NCBI GenBank assembly: GCA_964247055.1
Contig: OZ176051.1
Coordinates: 5,146,001-5,210,000, forward strand
DNA length: 64,000 nt
Source: Paragordius varius
Lineage: Eukaryota; Nematomorpha
Reading direction: 5' to 3'
The first letter of the stretch is position 1. Each line of letters begins with the position of its first letter. Positions 26,901 through 38,230 of this stretch are shown here, piece by piece. The translations under genes and the position numbers were made by a program. The notes under the pieces are model-generated. The model did not search any database. It saw nothing but the letters and a program-made list of their open reading frames with translations, and was not told the DNA's origin.

Positions 26901-27051
26901 ATGGTTGAGCTGAATCATCCTTATTGTTTATATTAGAATAATAATTGGAGGATTTAAAAAGCCTATTGAAATTTAGGCGCTTTTGTTTAGGAGTTTCCAC
27001 GGTTTTTGAAGGTTTGCTCTTTTGAGCAAATAACGTATTGTTTTTAAACAT
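11968..27051 (-). CDS. RNF19: RNF19-like RBR E3 ubiquitin ligase, 21 exons
   Basis: A membrane-anchored RING-between-RING ubiquitin ligase. Exons: 27051-26878, 26855-26569, 26540-26442, 25983-25846, 25310-24688, 23886-23733, 22580-22418, 21953-21845, 20869-20569, 20186-20059, 19778-19208, 19052-17991, 17892-17840, 17759-17687, 16540-16020, 15676-15543, 15455-15355, 13779-13507, 13271-12990, 12696-12640, 12103-11968; 1812 residues, all phases consistent. RING1 ~77-126 (CPLC...CPKC); IBR ~166-232 ([28 protein letters not shown]); RING2 from ~450 with GSCNHM, whose Cys ~465 is the expected catalytic cysteine; two hydrophobic segments ~515-541 and ~560-590 ending [19 protein letters not shown], typical of RNF19A/B. 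The IBR-RING2 linker is ~207 residues, against a few dozen in the vertebrate proteins, and is Asn/Ser-rich. The C-terminal ~1200 residues are low complexity with poly-Asn. Human RNF19A is 838 residues. A versus B cannot be decided. Confidence 0.9.
14027..15135. mobile_element. PIF/Harbinger-like non-autonomous element in RNF19-like intron
   Basis: Termini CACTAGACAACAAATTTT and AAAATTTGTTGTCCAGTG form inverted repeats flanked by TAA on both sides (3-bp TWA duplication). A related, truncated copy lies at 52241-52900. Short frames inside are not gene-like. Confidence 0.7.
17650..17759 (-). other. alternative 3' terminal exon of the RNF19-like gene
   Basis: If the donor at 17686 (GTATAT) is not used, exon 14 runs on to a TAG at 17650-17652. 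That would end the protein after 1323 residues, before the poly-Asn C-terminal exons. Both the spliced and the extended forms keep frame, so this may be a genuine alternative end. Inference only. Confidence 0.4.
20935..21265. mobile_element. MITE with minisatellite arms, copy 2 (RNF19-like intron)
   Basis: The left arm carries about six copies of the ATTCAAATTCACCCTTGAACA unit; the right arm is reduced to about one. The core matches copies 1 and 4. It lies 66 nt from the acceptor of exon 20869-20569. Confidence 0.7.
22170..22374. mobile_element. MITE with minisatellite arms, copy 3 (RNF19-like intron), core deleted
   Basis: Left and right arms meet almost directly at ~22255 to make a near-perfect hairpin; the usual core is absent. 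The termini CAGTTCAAATTC and GAATTTGAACTGTAAATGGCATA match the family. Confidence 0.7.
22706..23357. mobile_element. hAT MITE with perfect 8-bp target duplication in RNF19-like intron
   Basis: It begins TAGGGTTGTGC and ends GCAAAACCCTA, with ATTACAAT repeated exactly at 22698-22705 and 23358-23365. Subterminal GGTCATGACC-like repeats cluster at both ends, as is usual for transposase-binding arrays. The exact duplication suggests a fairly recent insertion. Confidence 0.88.
26541..26568 (-). other. ultra-short intron (28 nt), RNF19-like intron 2
   Basis: It begins GTAAAA and ends TTTTAG, and separates the RING1 exon from the start of the IBR exon. The unspliced frame stops at once (GAG TAA). 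Splicing joins phase 2 ends and restores the conserved [13 protein letters not shown] order of RNF19 proteins. Confidence 0.75.
26856..26877 (-). other. ultra-short intron (22 nt), RNF19-like intron 1
   Basis: It begins GTACAA, ends TTTAG and joins phase 0 exons. Left in, it gives a TAA stop at its third codon. Removal joins the N-terminal exon to the RING1 exon in frame. This is the shortest intron I can support here. Confidence 0.72.
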
Positions 27052-27834
27052 TTTCTATCAATTTGGTCATTTTATTGACCTTTGGGTTTCCAGTACAAAA
27101 TTAGGTTCCAATTCGAATCAGTTGTTTTAACGTAAAAACCAGAAACATGCTTCTACGCACATTATATAAATTACATAAAATTGGGGTATGATAATATCTT
27201 GTTAATATAATATTATTTTATGAAAAATGTATTATGTTTCTCATTTTCTTTTAATATTGGGACCCACGACTCATTGAATTTAGTTTATTTCTGTTTATTT
27301 ATCCTTATCGAATAGTCTTAAAAGAGGGCATATTATGTCAAAAAAAAATTAAATAAGATTTTCGCAATCATATCGGAATAATATTTATAATATATTTAAA
27401 TTGTATGATGTGACCATAGAATATCTCATATTTTTTGATCTTTCCAAATACGCATCAAGATGCAGAGATTAGGGTTAAAATTTTTTAAAAAAATGATAAA
27501 TTAGACATATGTTTTTGAAAGACGTATACTTTACTTGAAATAAGCATTATTACATTTTAAGGTGCCTTTAAAACGGTGTAATATCTTCTATGATATTATT
27601 AATTCTTGCGGAAGTTTTTATATATGTATTTTACGTGAAAGACTCGGTTTTTAAATAAGCCTATATTTTAAAAACATAATTAATATAACCTAAAAATTAT
27701 ATTCTTTTATATTTCTCAAAAAACTATCATATGTAAATTTATTGAAAACTGCCCAAAATATTATGGAGTGTTAATCTTTTTTACTTTTCAGGGTAATTTT
27801 TTCATCTAGCGATTCAATTAATAATATATTTATA
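27052..27834. other. upstream region of the RNF19-like gene
   Basis: AT-rich DNA before the start codon. It presumably holds the promoter and 5' UTR, but no motif could be singled out. Confidence 0.5.
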
Positions 27835-28835
27835 GGGTCGGGTGATAAAAAATTTTTTTGACTTGACTTGCAAGTTTTTCAAGTCATGGCTTGCTTTCAT
27901 GTGATAAAAAATATTTAACATTACACGACTTAAGTCAAGCAAGAAAACTTGATAGGAGGTGATAAAAAATCATATGTTCAAGTAAAACAAAGATTTTGCT
28001 AAGTGTGGTGTAGGGCACACTTGACAGATTTAAAAATATGGATTAAATTATTTTGGAAACTATTTATGTGCAAAATTTAGGTTTTATATGTAATTCGAAT
28101 CTTTGTTAATGCTATAAATTGTTAATTTGATAAATTTTGGCTAATTAATCCATTCATTGGGTGGATAAAAAAGAGGATAAATTTATAGAAAAACTCTGCT
28201 AATATTAAATAACATGGCACATAAAAATATGCTAAATATATCAATTCCGGAACCTCAAAAAAATTAGATTCTCGAATCTTGTAAAATTTCAAATCTTCGT
28301 TTATTAAAAGCAAAACTTTACTTTAACCAATGTAAAGAATCAATTTCATCATAAATTTATTTCGAATGTAATGTTTATAATCAAATAATAATTATGTTAT
28401 TGTGTATAAACATTTTCCCATTATATTTGCAACTGGACTCCAAACAAAATAAGTAGTGTGGTAAAATAATGGAAAGTGTTTTAAGGGCGAATGGTTTCAT
28501 CAATCTAAAAATTATTACCAGGCTCACAATTTAGAAAATTCTATAATATTATATAAGATACGTGCAGTGAGTTAAAAAACTTTATAAATGCATATTGTAT
28601 TTATTGTTTATATTTTTGTGCCTTATTTCATAAATTTTAGCTGAAAATGATCAAAAAAATTTCCATAAAATTCGAATTGGGTGGCAAAAAAGTGTTACAT
28701 TCATAAGCAAAAGACTTAACTTAAGTGTTTTTTTTATCACCGATCTTCAAGTGTACACTTGCTGGCTTAAGTAATCTTGCTCAACTTGCCACGCTTGGCT
28801 TACAAGTCAAGTGCGACTTTTTTATCACCCCACCC
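27835..28835. mobile_element. TIR DNA element, GGGTSGGGTGATAAAAAA ends
   Basis: Left GGGTCGGGTGATAAAAAA and inverted right GGGTGGGGTGATAAAAAA, each continuing into CTTGACTTG-type subterminal repeats. ATA flanks both sides, so a 3-bp duplication as in PIF/Harbinger relatives is likely. Internal GTGATAAAAAA copies near 27900 and 27958 suggest repeated rearrangement. No transposase frame remains. Confidence 0.72.
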
Positions 28836-29940
28836 ATAATATGTAATAATTATATGCTTTATATGTTGAATATACAAAATATCTTTAAAAAAGGCGAACA
28901 TTTTAAATCCGACTCTAACTTTTAGTTGAAAAATATTTATTATTGGCAATTATTGTATACTCTATTAGCATTCAGACGAGGAATTTATATCCCAGAGCGA
29001 CATACACGATTATCTTTAAATAATTTATGCCATAGTGTATTTGCAAGTTTTAGTTGTAGATAATTACACCGAAATGTAGCCGTCTACAAAAAAATGATAT
29101 GGCAAGAAAGTGTTTTTATTCGTACTCTAGAGCTGATATCTGTAAAAGTAAAGCCTTTTATCATTTAGCATAAACACCCTATAATTGCAAGTTAGAAGAC
29201 ATAAAACACTCTAAGTATCCTTCAATACTGGCTCAAATAAATCTCACATATCTTATACCCATAATGTATTTGAAAACTACCTAAATTTACCAGAAAAAAC
29301 CATACCATACAAACCTCAATATCTCATATTTAGTGATGATAGTCCAAGCCGTTATAGAAATCGTAGTATTGATAAATCCATCAATTTAAAACAATAAAAC
29401 ATTGTGGGGCTGGTTTTACCATGGTTCATAATAAACCTATTCTAATCAACCAATGCAAATTTGTATAAGCCTCTTGAGGATGTAATTGAAAAACAATCAT
29501 CCTCTTTTTATAAAATTTTACAGGTATCTCTTGGACCCTAAAAAGCAAAATAATATTAATTTTTACTGCAAAGAAGTACTATTATATTTATTACTGGATG
29601 GCCCTCACACTTCGCCGTGACATATTCACTGATTAATATTCTAGTTAAAATTTTGAAGTTAATAGACGTAATATTAAAAAATTAATAATACCTAAAGATA
29701 TTTACTAAAAAGAATGTTGATTTTTCTTTTACGGGTTTTTGCATTTGCTCAAATATTGTACATCTGTCTTTATGAATTTATTTTAAGATATTCGTATTTA
29801 AAAATATTGGTATTTATGACACTGTGTACAAAATCGGTGATAAAAATACCTAATGAAATATATAGATTCTGATAAAAAAATCTACATTATCAGGTGCTTT
29901 AGTTTTAGCATTTATGAATGATTAAAAAATTTTGTGGTAA
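28836..29940. other. intergenic DNA, possible decayed element around 29.2-29.7 kb
   Basis: The stretch 29100-29650 has codon-like texture in broken plus-strand frames (for example a short LLLDGPHTS-like run near 29597) that might be an old transposase, but no frame is long enough to assign. Otherwise AT-rich. Confidence 0.25.
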
Positions 29941-29944
29941 ACAA

Positions 29945-31260
29945 GTAAAGGGTGTAGCGTCGGGAGATCCCCGGCAACCTGCCGTCAAGGCATTCCCTAC
30001 CCACCCGTAACCTATTAATCTTCTGAGCGGGGAGACACATCGGAGTTTGGGTTTGATGTTAGTATCTACATACATCAATAAATGCCTTCGTGTTAGATGA
30101 GTTATTATAAGTTAGTAGGGTTAATTAGCTATAAATCTAATATATATATATATATATATAAATATATATATATATCAAAAGAAATGTTAATTTCGCCGTG
30201 TTATGTAAGTAAAAGCAATATTTGACTTTAAATAACCTTACAAACAGGGTTGTGGTTTTTACTCCACAAAGTAATGTCAAATGTCTATGTCGAGTCAAAT
30301 GTGAATAGAATTTTAGGATGTTATCTTTGGTGCAAAAGGAGTCTTCATTTGCTTCTAAATGAGTGTGGCTAAGGTAGACAAATTTTGGAGATATTAGACA
30401 TCCCGAGTGTAAACATTACCCCTTGACCATGTTTCAGCTGTACCTACAACTGGTAGGCTAACCCGGGATAAATAGCCGTTGTCTTGCTCTGATCTAATTC
30501 TCAACTCCGGCCACAAGAGATGCCGGATTTTAGTAAACAGCCCTGCGCTTGTATCAGCGGCTCCAACACCCCCCCCAGGATGTCATTGTCCCACAATGCT
30601 TGGCAAGTAGTCTCGTCAGAGTCGGGTCTTGCATGGCTTGAGTTTGCAAAGGTACATTTAAAGCTCGTAACATATATATATATATATATATAGAAAGCAA
30701 TCCTTAATATTGACTATATTAATTTATGCATTTACCATTAACAAATATGTAAATATTTATAATGTGGAAATCGTCGTAAAATAACGTAAAAATAAAATAT
30801 GATTTATTGGTTTTAAATTTTCGCCATAGGCTTTATCAGGAAATACAGGTAAAATATATATATATATATATACAGATGAAAAATTAAATAAATTGAATAT
30901 CATGAATGATACTACTTATATAGAAAACGCAAAGAAGTCATTGTGTTATAAACCCTTACCAATTCAAATAAATAATTATCATAAAATACCAACTCATTTT
31001 CAAAGAGTGATCCAACAGATATGGGAAATAATAAAAATAAACTACCGACTCTGCAATCAAACCATCTATCTGTCAGAGTAAATATCCGACTCAAATAAAA
31101 TGTCGAAAATTGGAATCAGCCAGGCTTAATTATCAGCGGCTCCGATGCCATCGTCTCAAGATTGAAAAAAGTGCTGTTGGATTCTACAGTGGCTTGAGTT
31201 TGCATTAGCGCATTTATTGCCCGTGGCATGCATGGGAGCAATACGAATATAAACCATAGT
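29945..31260. repeat. GC-richer repeated block of unknown class
   Basis: Two stretches (29950-30060 and 30440-30665) are much richer in G+C than anything around them. A segment with TATCAGCGGCTCC and GGCTTGAGTTTGCA occurs at 30553-30650 and again, diverged, at 31128-31205. A second pair of related stretches lies at 31030-31085 and 31385-31430. (AT)n runs sit at 30140-30175, 30670-30693 and 30848-30873. It could be the 5' part of a retroelement or a composite repeat. Confidence 0.4.
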
Positions 31261-31707
31261 TTATGTGGTTACCGTCAATAAGTTTAAATAAAATGGGTTA
31301 AATTATTATCGACCATTCCCGAAAATTGATTTATAAACAAAAATTTAGTATACCTTAATCCAAAGATTGAAAATTTAATATTCAAAATAAACTATCAACT
31401 CCAACAAAGCCATTTATTTGCTAGGTTCACCTTTCATTTAAACCTTTAGCAGAATCTATAGGAATAGAAATTTGAGCTGCTCTTTGGTAAATGGAGTGTC
31501 TTCATAGGAAGTATCTATATTTATATCATTCGTGGGTTATAAGAATGGAAATAAAATATGGCGCTATAATTTATGTTCCATTCTCAAAATAAATCGTATA
31601 AAGAATTTTAAACACGCTTGATTAAATTTTTTTGTCTAAATTCATACAAATCCATATCCTTTACTTGCAATATCCATGCTTTAATTGGTCTCACAGAGTC
31701 ATCTCAT

Positions 31708-32662
31708 TTTTGTGGTAAGTGCTCCATTTAAAAAAAAATAAAAAAAATTTGCCCACTTTTAAAAAAGGTTTTTCTGAAAGTTAAATGCTCTATTCCAAAA
31801 AAATCACTAAAATATAACATAAACTAAATAGAAAAAGCCAAATAAAGTAGTTAATAAAAATAATTTTTAGATATGGGGTCCAAAAGTCGGCAAATTTTTT
31901 TGTTCGTCTAAAACGGGCTAAACGCAAAAATGCCGATATTGAGCGATAAAAACGTTAAATATAAGCTAATTGTATAAACCAAAAATATGAAAGCTTTAAT
32001 TTTTAGAAAAATTTGATAGAAGCGCACTTTAAACCATTTTTAGGCATCGTGGAAACAGTTTAAAACGCTTTGACATATTATAAACACTTTTTCTATATCA
32101 TTAGATAATGCCGAATATTTCTATCGCTTCAGAATTTTAATAAGGTTCGTGTGCTTTAAAATTTGGTGAGCTTTAATATTTTTAATATAAGTTTGAAGCC
32201 TAACAATAATCTAATCAAATTTCTGAGGTGATAGAAATGTTTAGCATCATTATCAATTTTAGTAAATTGTTTAATATCTTAAAACATTTTTATACCGTTT
32301 CCATCATGCCTCAAAATTCAACAAAATTTTGCTAAAATTAATTTTTAAAAAAGTATGCTTTTTTAAAAAATATTTTTGGACATCGAAATTCAGCATTTAT
32401 TTAAAATTCCTTTCGAGAAATCTAGGCATTTACGCGTTTTAAAGAGAAATAGCCCATTTTAGAGGAGCGTAAAAATGATTTTCGAAGCCCATATCTAAAC
32501 TCGAACATTTTTTAAAAATATTATTTTGCTTTTTATTTGTAGTTTATAATATATTTTAGTGATATTTTATGGAATGAAGCAACTAGCTTTCACCAAAAAA
32601 ATTTTTATTTTAAGAACGCAAATTTCGCCATTTTTCGATATGGACCACTTACCAAAAAAGTG
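31708..32662. mobile_element. fold-back DNA element with ~450-bp arms
   Basis: TTTTTGTGGTAAGTGCTCC at the left and GGACCACTTACCAAAAAAG at the right are inverted. Matching continues inward, including the TATTCC...ATCACTAAAATAT block near 31795 and its inverse near 32545. No coding capacity. Confidence 0.65.
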
Positions 32663-33366
32663 TAAATAACTTTCTTAAATCACCCGTAGGGCTCAAGTTA
32701 AAAGACCTGATAATCCTGATACATTATATATATAACATATTTTTTTCAAATTCAAAACATCTCCTGCTAATTGACATAACCTGAATATATATTGGGTGAG
32801 TGCCGTAAAACGTTTTTAATTATTATATTAAGAGCTTACGGTTGTTTGTAAATTTTATTAATCATCTCTACAGTATTGGGCCAAATATTTTTGGATGAAT
32901 ATTAAAATTGGATCAAATAATATTTTTCTTCTAAAGAACAGAGACTTTATGAAACGTAATCAAAGAACATAAACTGATATAATTATATAACCGACTAAAA
33001 ATATATAAACCCTTTGCGAACAAGCGATGGTGTTCTTAAAAAAATATTTAAAGGAAGAATTAAAATCAATTTAATTTTTTATTTTAAAATAATTTTTTTA
33101 TATAAAATTTTGTCATTACAATTTTTGCGCCCCGCGTGTTAGACACCCGTGTTTTAGATGTATATGATTAATTAATTTTTTTGCTTTCAATATAAATTTT
33201 GAAAAAAAAATGTATGCGTGGTGTGTAGTTTATACCTTAGACTTAAACGGTAAAAAAATGTTTTTAGGACATAATGTATATCCCAGGTATATGTATATAA
33301 AATGATTTGCTTTTAAGTCGGCTTTACCATATATTTCAGTATTTAAATTATTTCACAAGTCAATTA
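32663..33366. other. intergenic DNA
   Basis: Around 33125-33150 a CCCGCGTGTTAGACACCCGTG end resembles hAT termini but no partner end was found. Nothing else supported. Confidence 0.4.
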
Positions 33367-34199
33367 CACTGTGCAACAAAATATGGGGTCAATTTTCTGG
33401 ACTCGATTTTCTAAATATTTTCTGATTCCTTATAGTATTGTGATCAGATTTGCGTAAAAAATTTTTTTACTTACCCAGGTCGTTTTCGAGATATGGGACT
33501 TTTTCCATATTTGGACATTTCCAAAATTTTCTTGTTTGTAAATATTTTTCGCTATGTAAACAAATAATATGTGGCTTACATAAGTATTTTTACAAGAAAT
33601 TACTAATTTATCTTCAAAATAACAAAAAATTACTCAAAATATCCAATACTTTTTGTTTTAGGGGGCAAAAACCCTCAAAAATTGGGTAACTTAACATTTT
33701 TTCACACAAATATTTTTCATCAATTTATTAAATCAATACAAACTTTATTATATGTTATTGGATGTTAATAATGTTTGTTTAAGTAAAAATATCACTTTGT
33801 AATAGCTTTGTGGACTTTAATTTTTAAAAATAAATTTAATTTTTACAGCTTTTTTGCTGTTTTTTTTATGTAAAAAATTATTTAATTTACTCAGCTGTAA
33901 ATACTAATTTCATTTTTTCATCTGAAATTTTTAAATATTTACACGGTAAGGAGCAAGCCTGTCACACCCTTTTCTGGATACCTGGATGATATATTCAAGA
34001 ATACTAAATTTTATGCCTTAAAATATAATCCTAACCATGTAGGATGATAGTCGGGTTGTTATGATTAATAATTTACCCTATATTAGTTAGCTTATGAAAA
34101 TATAATATTATCCTTCTCTCTTACCTTAGTGCATAATACACCTTTGTCCTTGTTACGCTAAAAATGTATATTATCTTGGTTGTGAATGCTTTCATCTAA

Positions 34200-35341
34200 G
34201 GGCCATGTGAATGAGCCAGTTGAGCCGGCTCATTTACCACTTTTAATAATCCGAGTGAATGAGCCTTCCTCATCCTGTTGAGATGGAAGAATTTTTAATC
34301 CTGGTTCAGGGTTAAGGTTATTACAAAAGCCGATATCTCGAGAACTAGGAAGAATTTTTGGAATCTGAAAACTCTATTAGCCTAAATAAAGTAAATTTAA
34401 TATATGTATATGGTAGGTTATGGAAATTTTGGACATGTATCAAAAAATATTTTTCGGGCAGATGCTTACTAAAGGTTATAATGTTTTAGTGCTTTATTTT
34501 TATATATTTAGGCAAGAAATGGTAGTTAGTTGAAGTTTATAAGCAAGTTCAACTGAATATTTAGAAAATCATTGTATAACTACTGATATGTTTTTTCAAG
34601 AATTCAGAATATGTCATCATATAATATTTTCCGCACTTGAAACCATTCTAAATAGTGAAATCATCAGGAATACTATCGAGTATTTTTTAATTTGGTTTAT
34701 TTTAGACATGAAACTCTGCTACTTACTAATGATAATCGGAGTATTCGGTAATACATATTTCCATAAAAGCGATAGGTAACATTGACGAAAATGAGTCAAA
34801 CTTTATATCAGAAGATCAGACAACACCTATATTGAATAGCCATCAGACAGGAGTAGATCAAGAAACGATTTAATTTGACAATTTTATTAATAATTTATTT
34901 TTACACAATAAATGAATATATTTTATAAATATTTAAATATTGATCATTTCTTCGAATAAAGCCTCCCAGACCTTAAGCTTTTCGTTATTGCTAAATTTAT
35001 TTTTAGGATTCATAAAGAGGCACAGATATCTAGAAATTATTAAACAAAACTTTTTAATAAGACCCCCATATAAATCGCGTGTAACTGTTTTCATCATATT
35101 GATAAAAATACAAAACAGGCCTTCGCCATTGCTAAATTTATTTACGGTATTCATAAAGATGGATGCTATAAATTATTTGAACAAAATAACCTAAATAACG
35201 TGTAGAACTGTTATCCATCATACTGATAAAAATTTTCAAAACTCCCACCTCAAAAACTCAATCACCTCCCTCAAACATATGCTTCTTCATAACCCATAAT
35301 CCAGGTGAATGAGGTTGAAAATTGGCTCATTCACATGGCCC
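34200..35341. mobile_element. PIF/Harbinger-like element nested in the 33.4-36.5 kb element
   Basis: Inverted termini GGGCCATGTGAATGAGCCA and TGGCTCATTCACATGGCCC with TAA on both sides (34197-34199 and 35342-35344). Inner tandem pieces around 34933-35200 repeat a ~140-bp unit. No transposase recognised. Confidence 0.82.
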
Positions 35342-35539
35342 TAAATATTAATGCAACATTGTTTTAAAACTATATATAATGCAATATATTTTATACACGA
35401 TATATATAATTTTTTATGCTATAATAAATTCTTTTTTTCGCTTATTACACGGGTAAAAATATTGTATCTCACAGCAAAAAATCTATGTAAACTATTTAGA
35501 GGGGGGGGGCGTTTTTGGGCCGTTCGAGTAGAAAGCACT

Positions 35540-35802
35540 CATAGAGACGGTGAATATGCAAAAAATGCTTTTCGTATCGTATCGTCTTTGTGTAATGGCC
35601 AGCCATTGTATCCGTATAGAAGCTGTCTGTAATATTTACGATCCTGCCAGGCGTTATCATCAATGTTGGCAACATTTATATCATTATTTATTGTTTTTTT
35701 CCAGTTAGATGTTGGTCCCCCTGTTATTGTTACCTTCTTGATGTAGTGTAACTTATTGGGTTGGAATAAATCCGCTTTTCTATGTTCATAGTTTTTTCTC
35801 AA
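35540..35802 (-). mobile_element. LINE 3' coding fragment
   Basis: An open minus-strand frame of 87 codons reads ...SNWKKTINNDINVANIDDNAWQDRKYYRQLL. The W..ti..D...a.id...w.DR..yRqLl pattern is the usual tail of CR1/L2/RTE-type LINE polyproteins. It is a fragment in the spacer of the large fold-back element, cut off upstream by that element's right arm. Confidence 0.45.
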
Positions 35803-36727
35803 TTAAATCTGTCATCGGCCAAAGGTAAGAGAGAAGGATATTATATTTTCATAAGCCAACTAATATAAGGTCAATTTAAACATAACAAACCGTCAGTCAT
35901 CCTAAATTTTAAAATAAACAATTACTTGGTTAAGATTTTATTTTAAGGCATAATAGTATTGTTGAACACATCATATATGGTAAATATTTAAAATTTTCAG
36001 ATGAAAAAATGAAATTAGTATTTACAGCTGAGTAAATTAAATAATTTTTTACATAAAAAAAACAGCAAAAAAGCTGTAAAAATTAAATTTATTTTTAAAA
36101 GTTAAAGTCCACAAAGATATTACAAAGTTATATTTATACTTAAACAAACATTATTAACATCCAAGAACATAAAATAAAGTTTGTATTGATTTAATAAATT
36201 GATAAAAAATATTTGTGTGAAAAAATGTTAAGTTACCCAATTTTTGAGGGTTTTTGCCCCCTAAAACAAAAAGTATTGGATATTTTGGGTAAATTTATTT
36301 TTTATTTTGAAGATAAATTGGTAATTTCTTGTAAAAATACTTATGTAAGCCACATTTTATTTGTTTACATAGCGAAAAATATTTACAAACAAGAAAATTT
36401 TGGATATGTCCAAATATGGAAAAAGTCTCATATCTCGAAAACGAGCTGGGTAAGTAAAAAAATTTTTTGCGCAAATCTGATCACAATACTATAAGGAATC
36501 AGAAAATATTTAGAAAATCGAGTCCAGAAAAAGTTGTGTCACAGTGTTATGTATTCGTTCAACATGATATCAGGGAATGAACGAAAAATAAATATTATAC
36601 CTAAATGATGTTTTTAAGAAAAAAAAGATTATTAATATCTGCTATTAGCTGCGCCAGTTGGTAACGTGAAACAATATTAAATAAAATAAAATTTATTGTA
36701 ATAATGCCAATAGGTAAACAAAAAAAT

Positions 36728-38230
36728 TTATTTTTCATCACAAAGAGCTTCAGATGCTTCTCGATATCTCTTTTCCCATAATTTTTCGTGGTCGACAAAC
36801 CCATCTTTCCCTTTGTTGAATGAATTAGGTCCAGATGAAGTTGGTGTATTTCTACAAACACAAAACAGTACAAGAGATGATAAAAAATTGAGATTTTTTT
36901 ATATTAGATGGAAAACAAAAATATGACTATTACCAAGTTTATTATGGTTAAGTGTATGTAAAAAAATTATATAAATTCAACGGTATTAAAGCGAAATTAA
37001 TATAAAAAGAATTTTTGTCGGTCAATACAAATATTATTTAAATATATGTGTTTGCATTTGCAATTACAATTATATCTGATGTAATGGGTAATATTGTTAG
37101 GGTGTGAAACCAAATGTAATGAAAATTTAATGATGGCATACCATTTTTCATTAAATATTTACACTACATTTGTGATTTAAAAATTTATATCATATGATTC
37201 CAATTTTACTCGATCAAAGCCAAATTATTTTTTAATATTTTGATAATTAGCCTTTCAATAACTTATAGCCTGATTTTTGTGTTATAATTATAAGTAATAT
37301 AATTTTCTATAACACAATGCGCATAAGTTTTAATCTTATTGATTCATATGCTAATCAGTATATCAAATATGCAAGATTTACAGGTTTGAACAACCGATTT
37401 CAGTTTCTATATCTCGTGAAAAGGCGATTTTCCACATATGTACAAATAATTTTTTTATAAACAAAAAAAATTAAATAATTTCGCAGATTCAACATATTTA
37501 AAGCCTATTTTTGGTTTATATGTCTCTTTATTTATACATTTTTATCAAGTGAGGGTTTAAAGCATTTTAAAATCAAAAAACTGTTGAAAGAACCACAAAA
37601 GCTTATGAAAAAAATTGATAAGAAAATATATGCAAAAATTGAGTTCGCGTTTAAACAAAATTTTAATTGACAATTAAAAAAATTTGAAAATATTAAATTA
37701 AAATGTATTCTGAATCAACTAATTCTTCAAGATTATATTGTGTGAGAAAAAATTAATTTAAATATTTACCGGGTATGTGAGGTATCAAATTGTAAAAACA
37801 TATCTTTCCAAAATTTAATCATAATAAAAATTAAAAAAGATGATCTAAGACTAATTGATAAAATTGATTAAAATATACTTTCCAATATTCCGCATCTTCA
37901 TTTTCGCTTCAAAAGGCATTTCTTCTGGTTCACTCTGGAGATAATAAAAAAGAATACCTCATCTTCGATAAAAATGGATGCTTTTAATTTAGATTCTTTA
38001 ATTACAGCGGGAGGTTTTTGTGGATTTTTGTTTAGCTTTAAAGCTATTGTGTTTTTTGGCTTTTGAAGCTGAGTTTCAAAAACTTTTGGCTTCTTAGATT
38101 CAACTGTTGCGTTATCACTTTTCCTTTTTTCAATAAAATTAACATTTTCTTTCTTCCCTATTTATACTAGAACGTTAGATAAGGTTTATATAAAAACTTT
38201 CATCAAAAAATAAAATTTACCTTTTTCCAT
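36728..38230 (-). CDS. PCNP: PCNP, PEST-containing nuclear protein, 4 exons
   Basis: PCNP is a small conserved nuclear protein that is ubiquitinated in mammals; its molecular role is little known. Exons 38230-38221 (10 coding nt), 38157-37958, 37934-37879, 36851-36728; 129 residues against 178 in human. The diagnostic core [19 protein letters not shown] (71-89) followed by [18 protein letters not shown] (90-107) is close to the human sequence, as is the EKLWEKR block. The N-terminal part is Lys-rich and shorter than in vertebrates. The ATG at 38230 is followed by three codons plus one base and then a donor; phases agree throughout. Intron 2 is 23 nt, intron 3 is about 1 kb. An acceptor-like TTTTTTAG lies some 50 nt upstream of the ATG and could mark a 5' UTR exon. 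The gene sits alone in a transposon-rich block. Confidence 0.9.
37935..37957 (-). other. ultra-short intron (23 nt), PCNP intron 2
   Basis: It begins GTATTC, ends CTCCAG and is pyrimidine-rich before the acceptor. It interrupts the highly conserved EDE/SEPEEMP block; removal restores exactly the order found in vertebrate PCNP, and retention shifts the frame. This is the best supported of the very short introns because homology flanks both sides. Confidence 0.88.

Larger units (their letters stand above)
33367..36546. mobile_element. large PIF/Harbinger-like fold-back element, ~740-bp arms
   Basis: The left terminus CACTGTGCAACA and inverted right terminus CACTGTGACACA are flanked by TTA on each side. 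Arms 33367 to ~34130 and ~35815 to 36546 match over most of their length. The spacer holds a second element (34200-35341) and a LINE fragment (35540-35802). Terminus style resembles the element at 14027. Confidence 0.78.

Noticed and set aside
29950-30060. Possible tRNA or other small RNA gene in the GC-rich stretch
   Set aside because: No cloverleaf, A box or B box pairing could be made; it looks like part of a repeated element.
36213-36494. 93-codon plus-strand frame
   Set aside because: Sits entirely in the right arm of the 33.4-36.5 kb fold-back; the left arm holds the same sequence without an equal frame.
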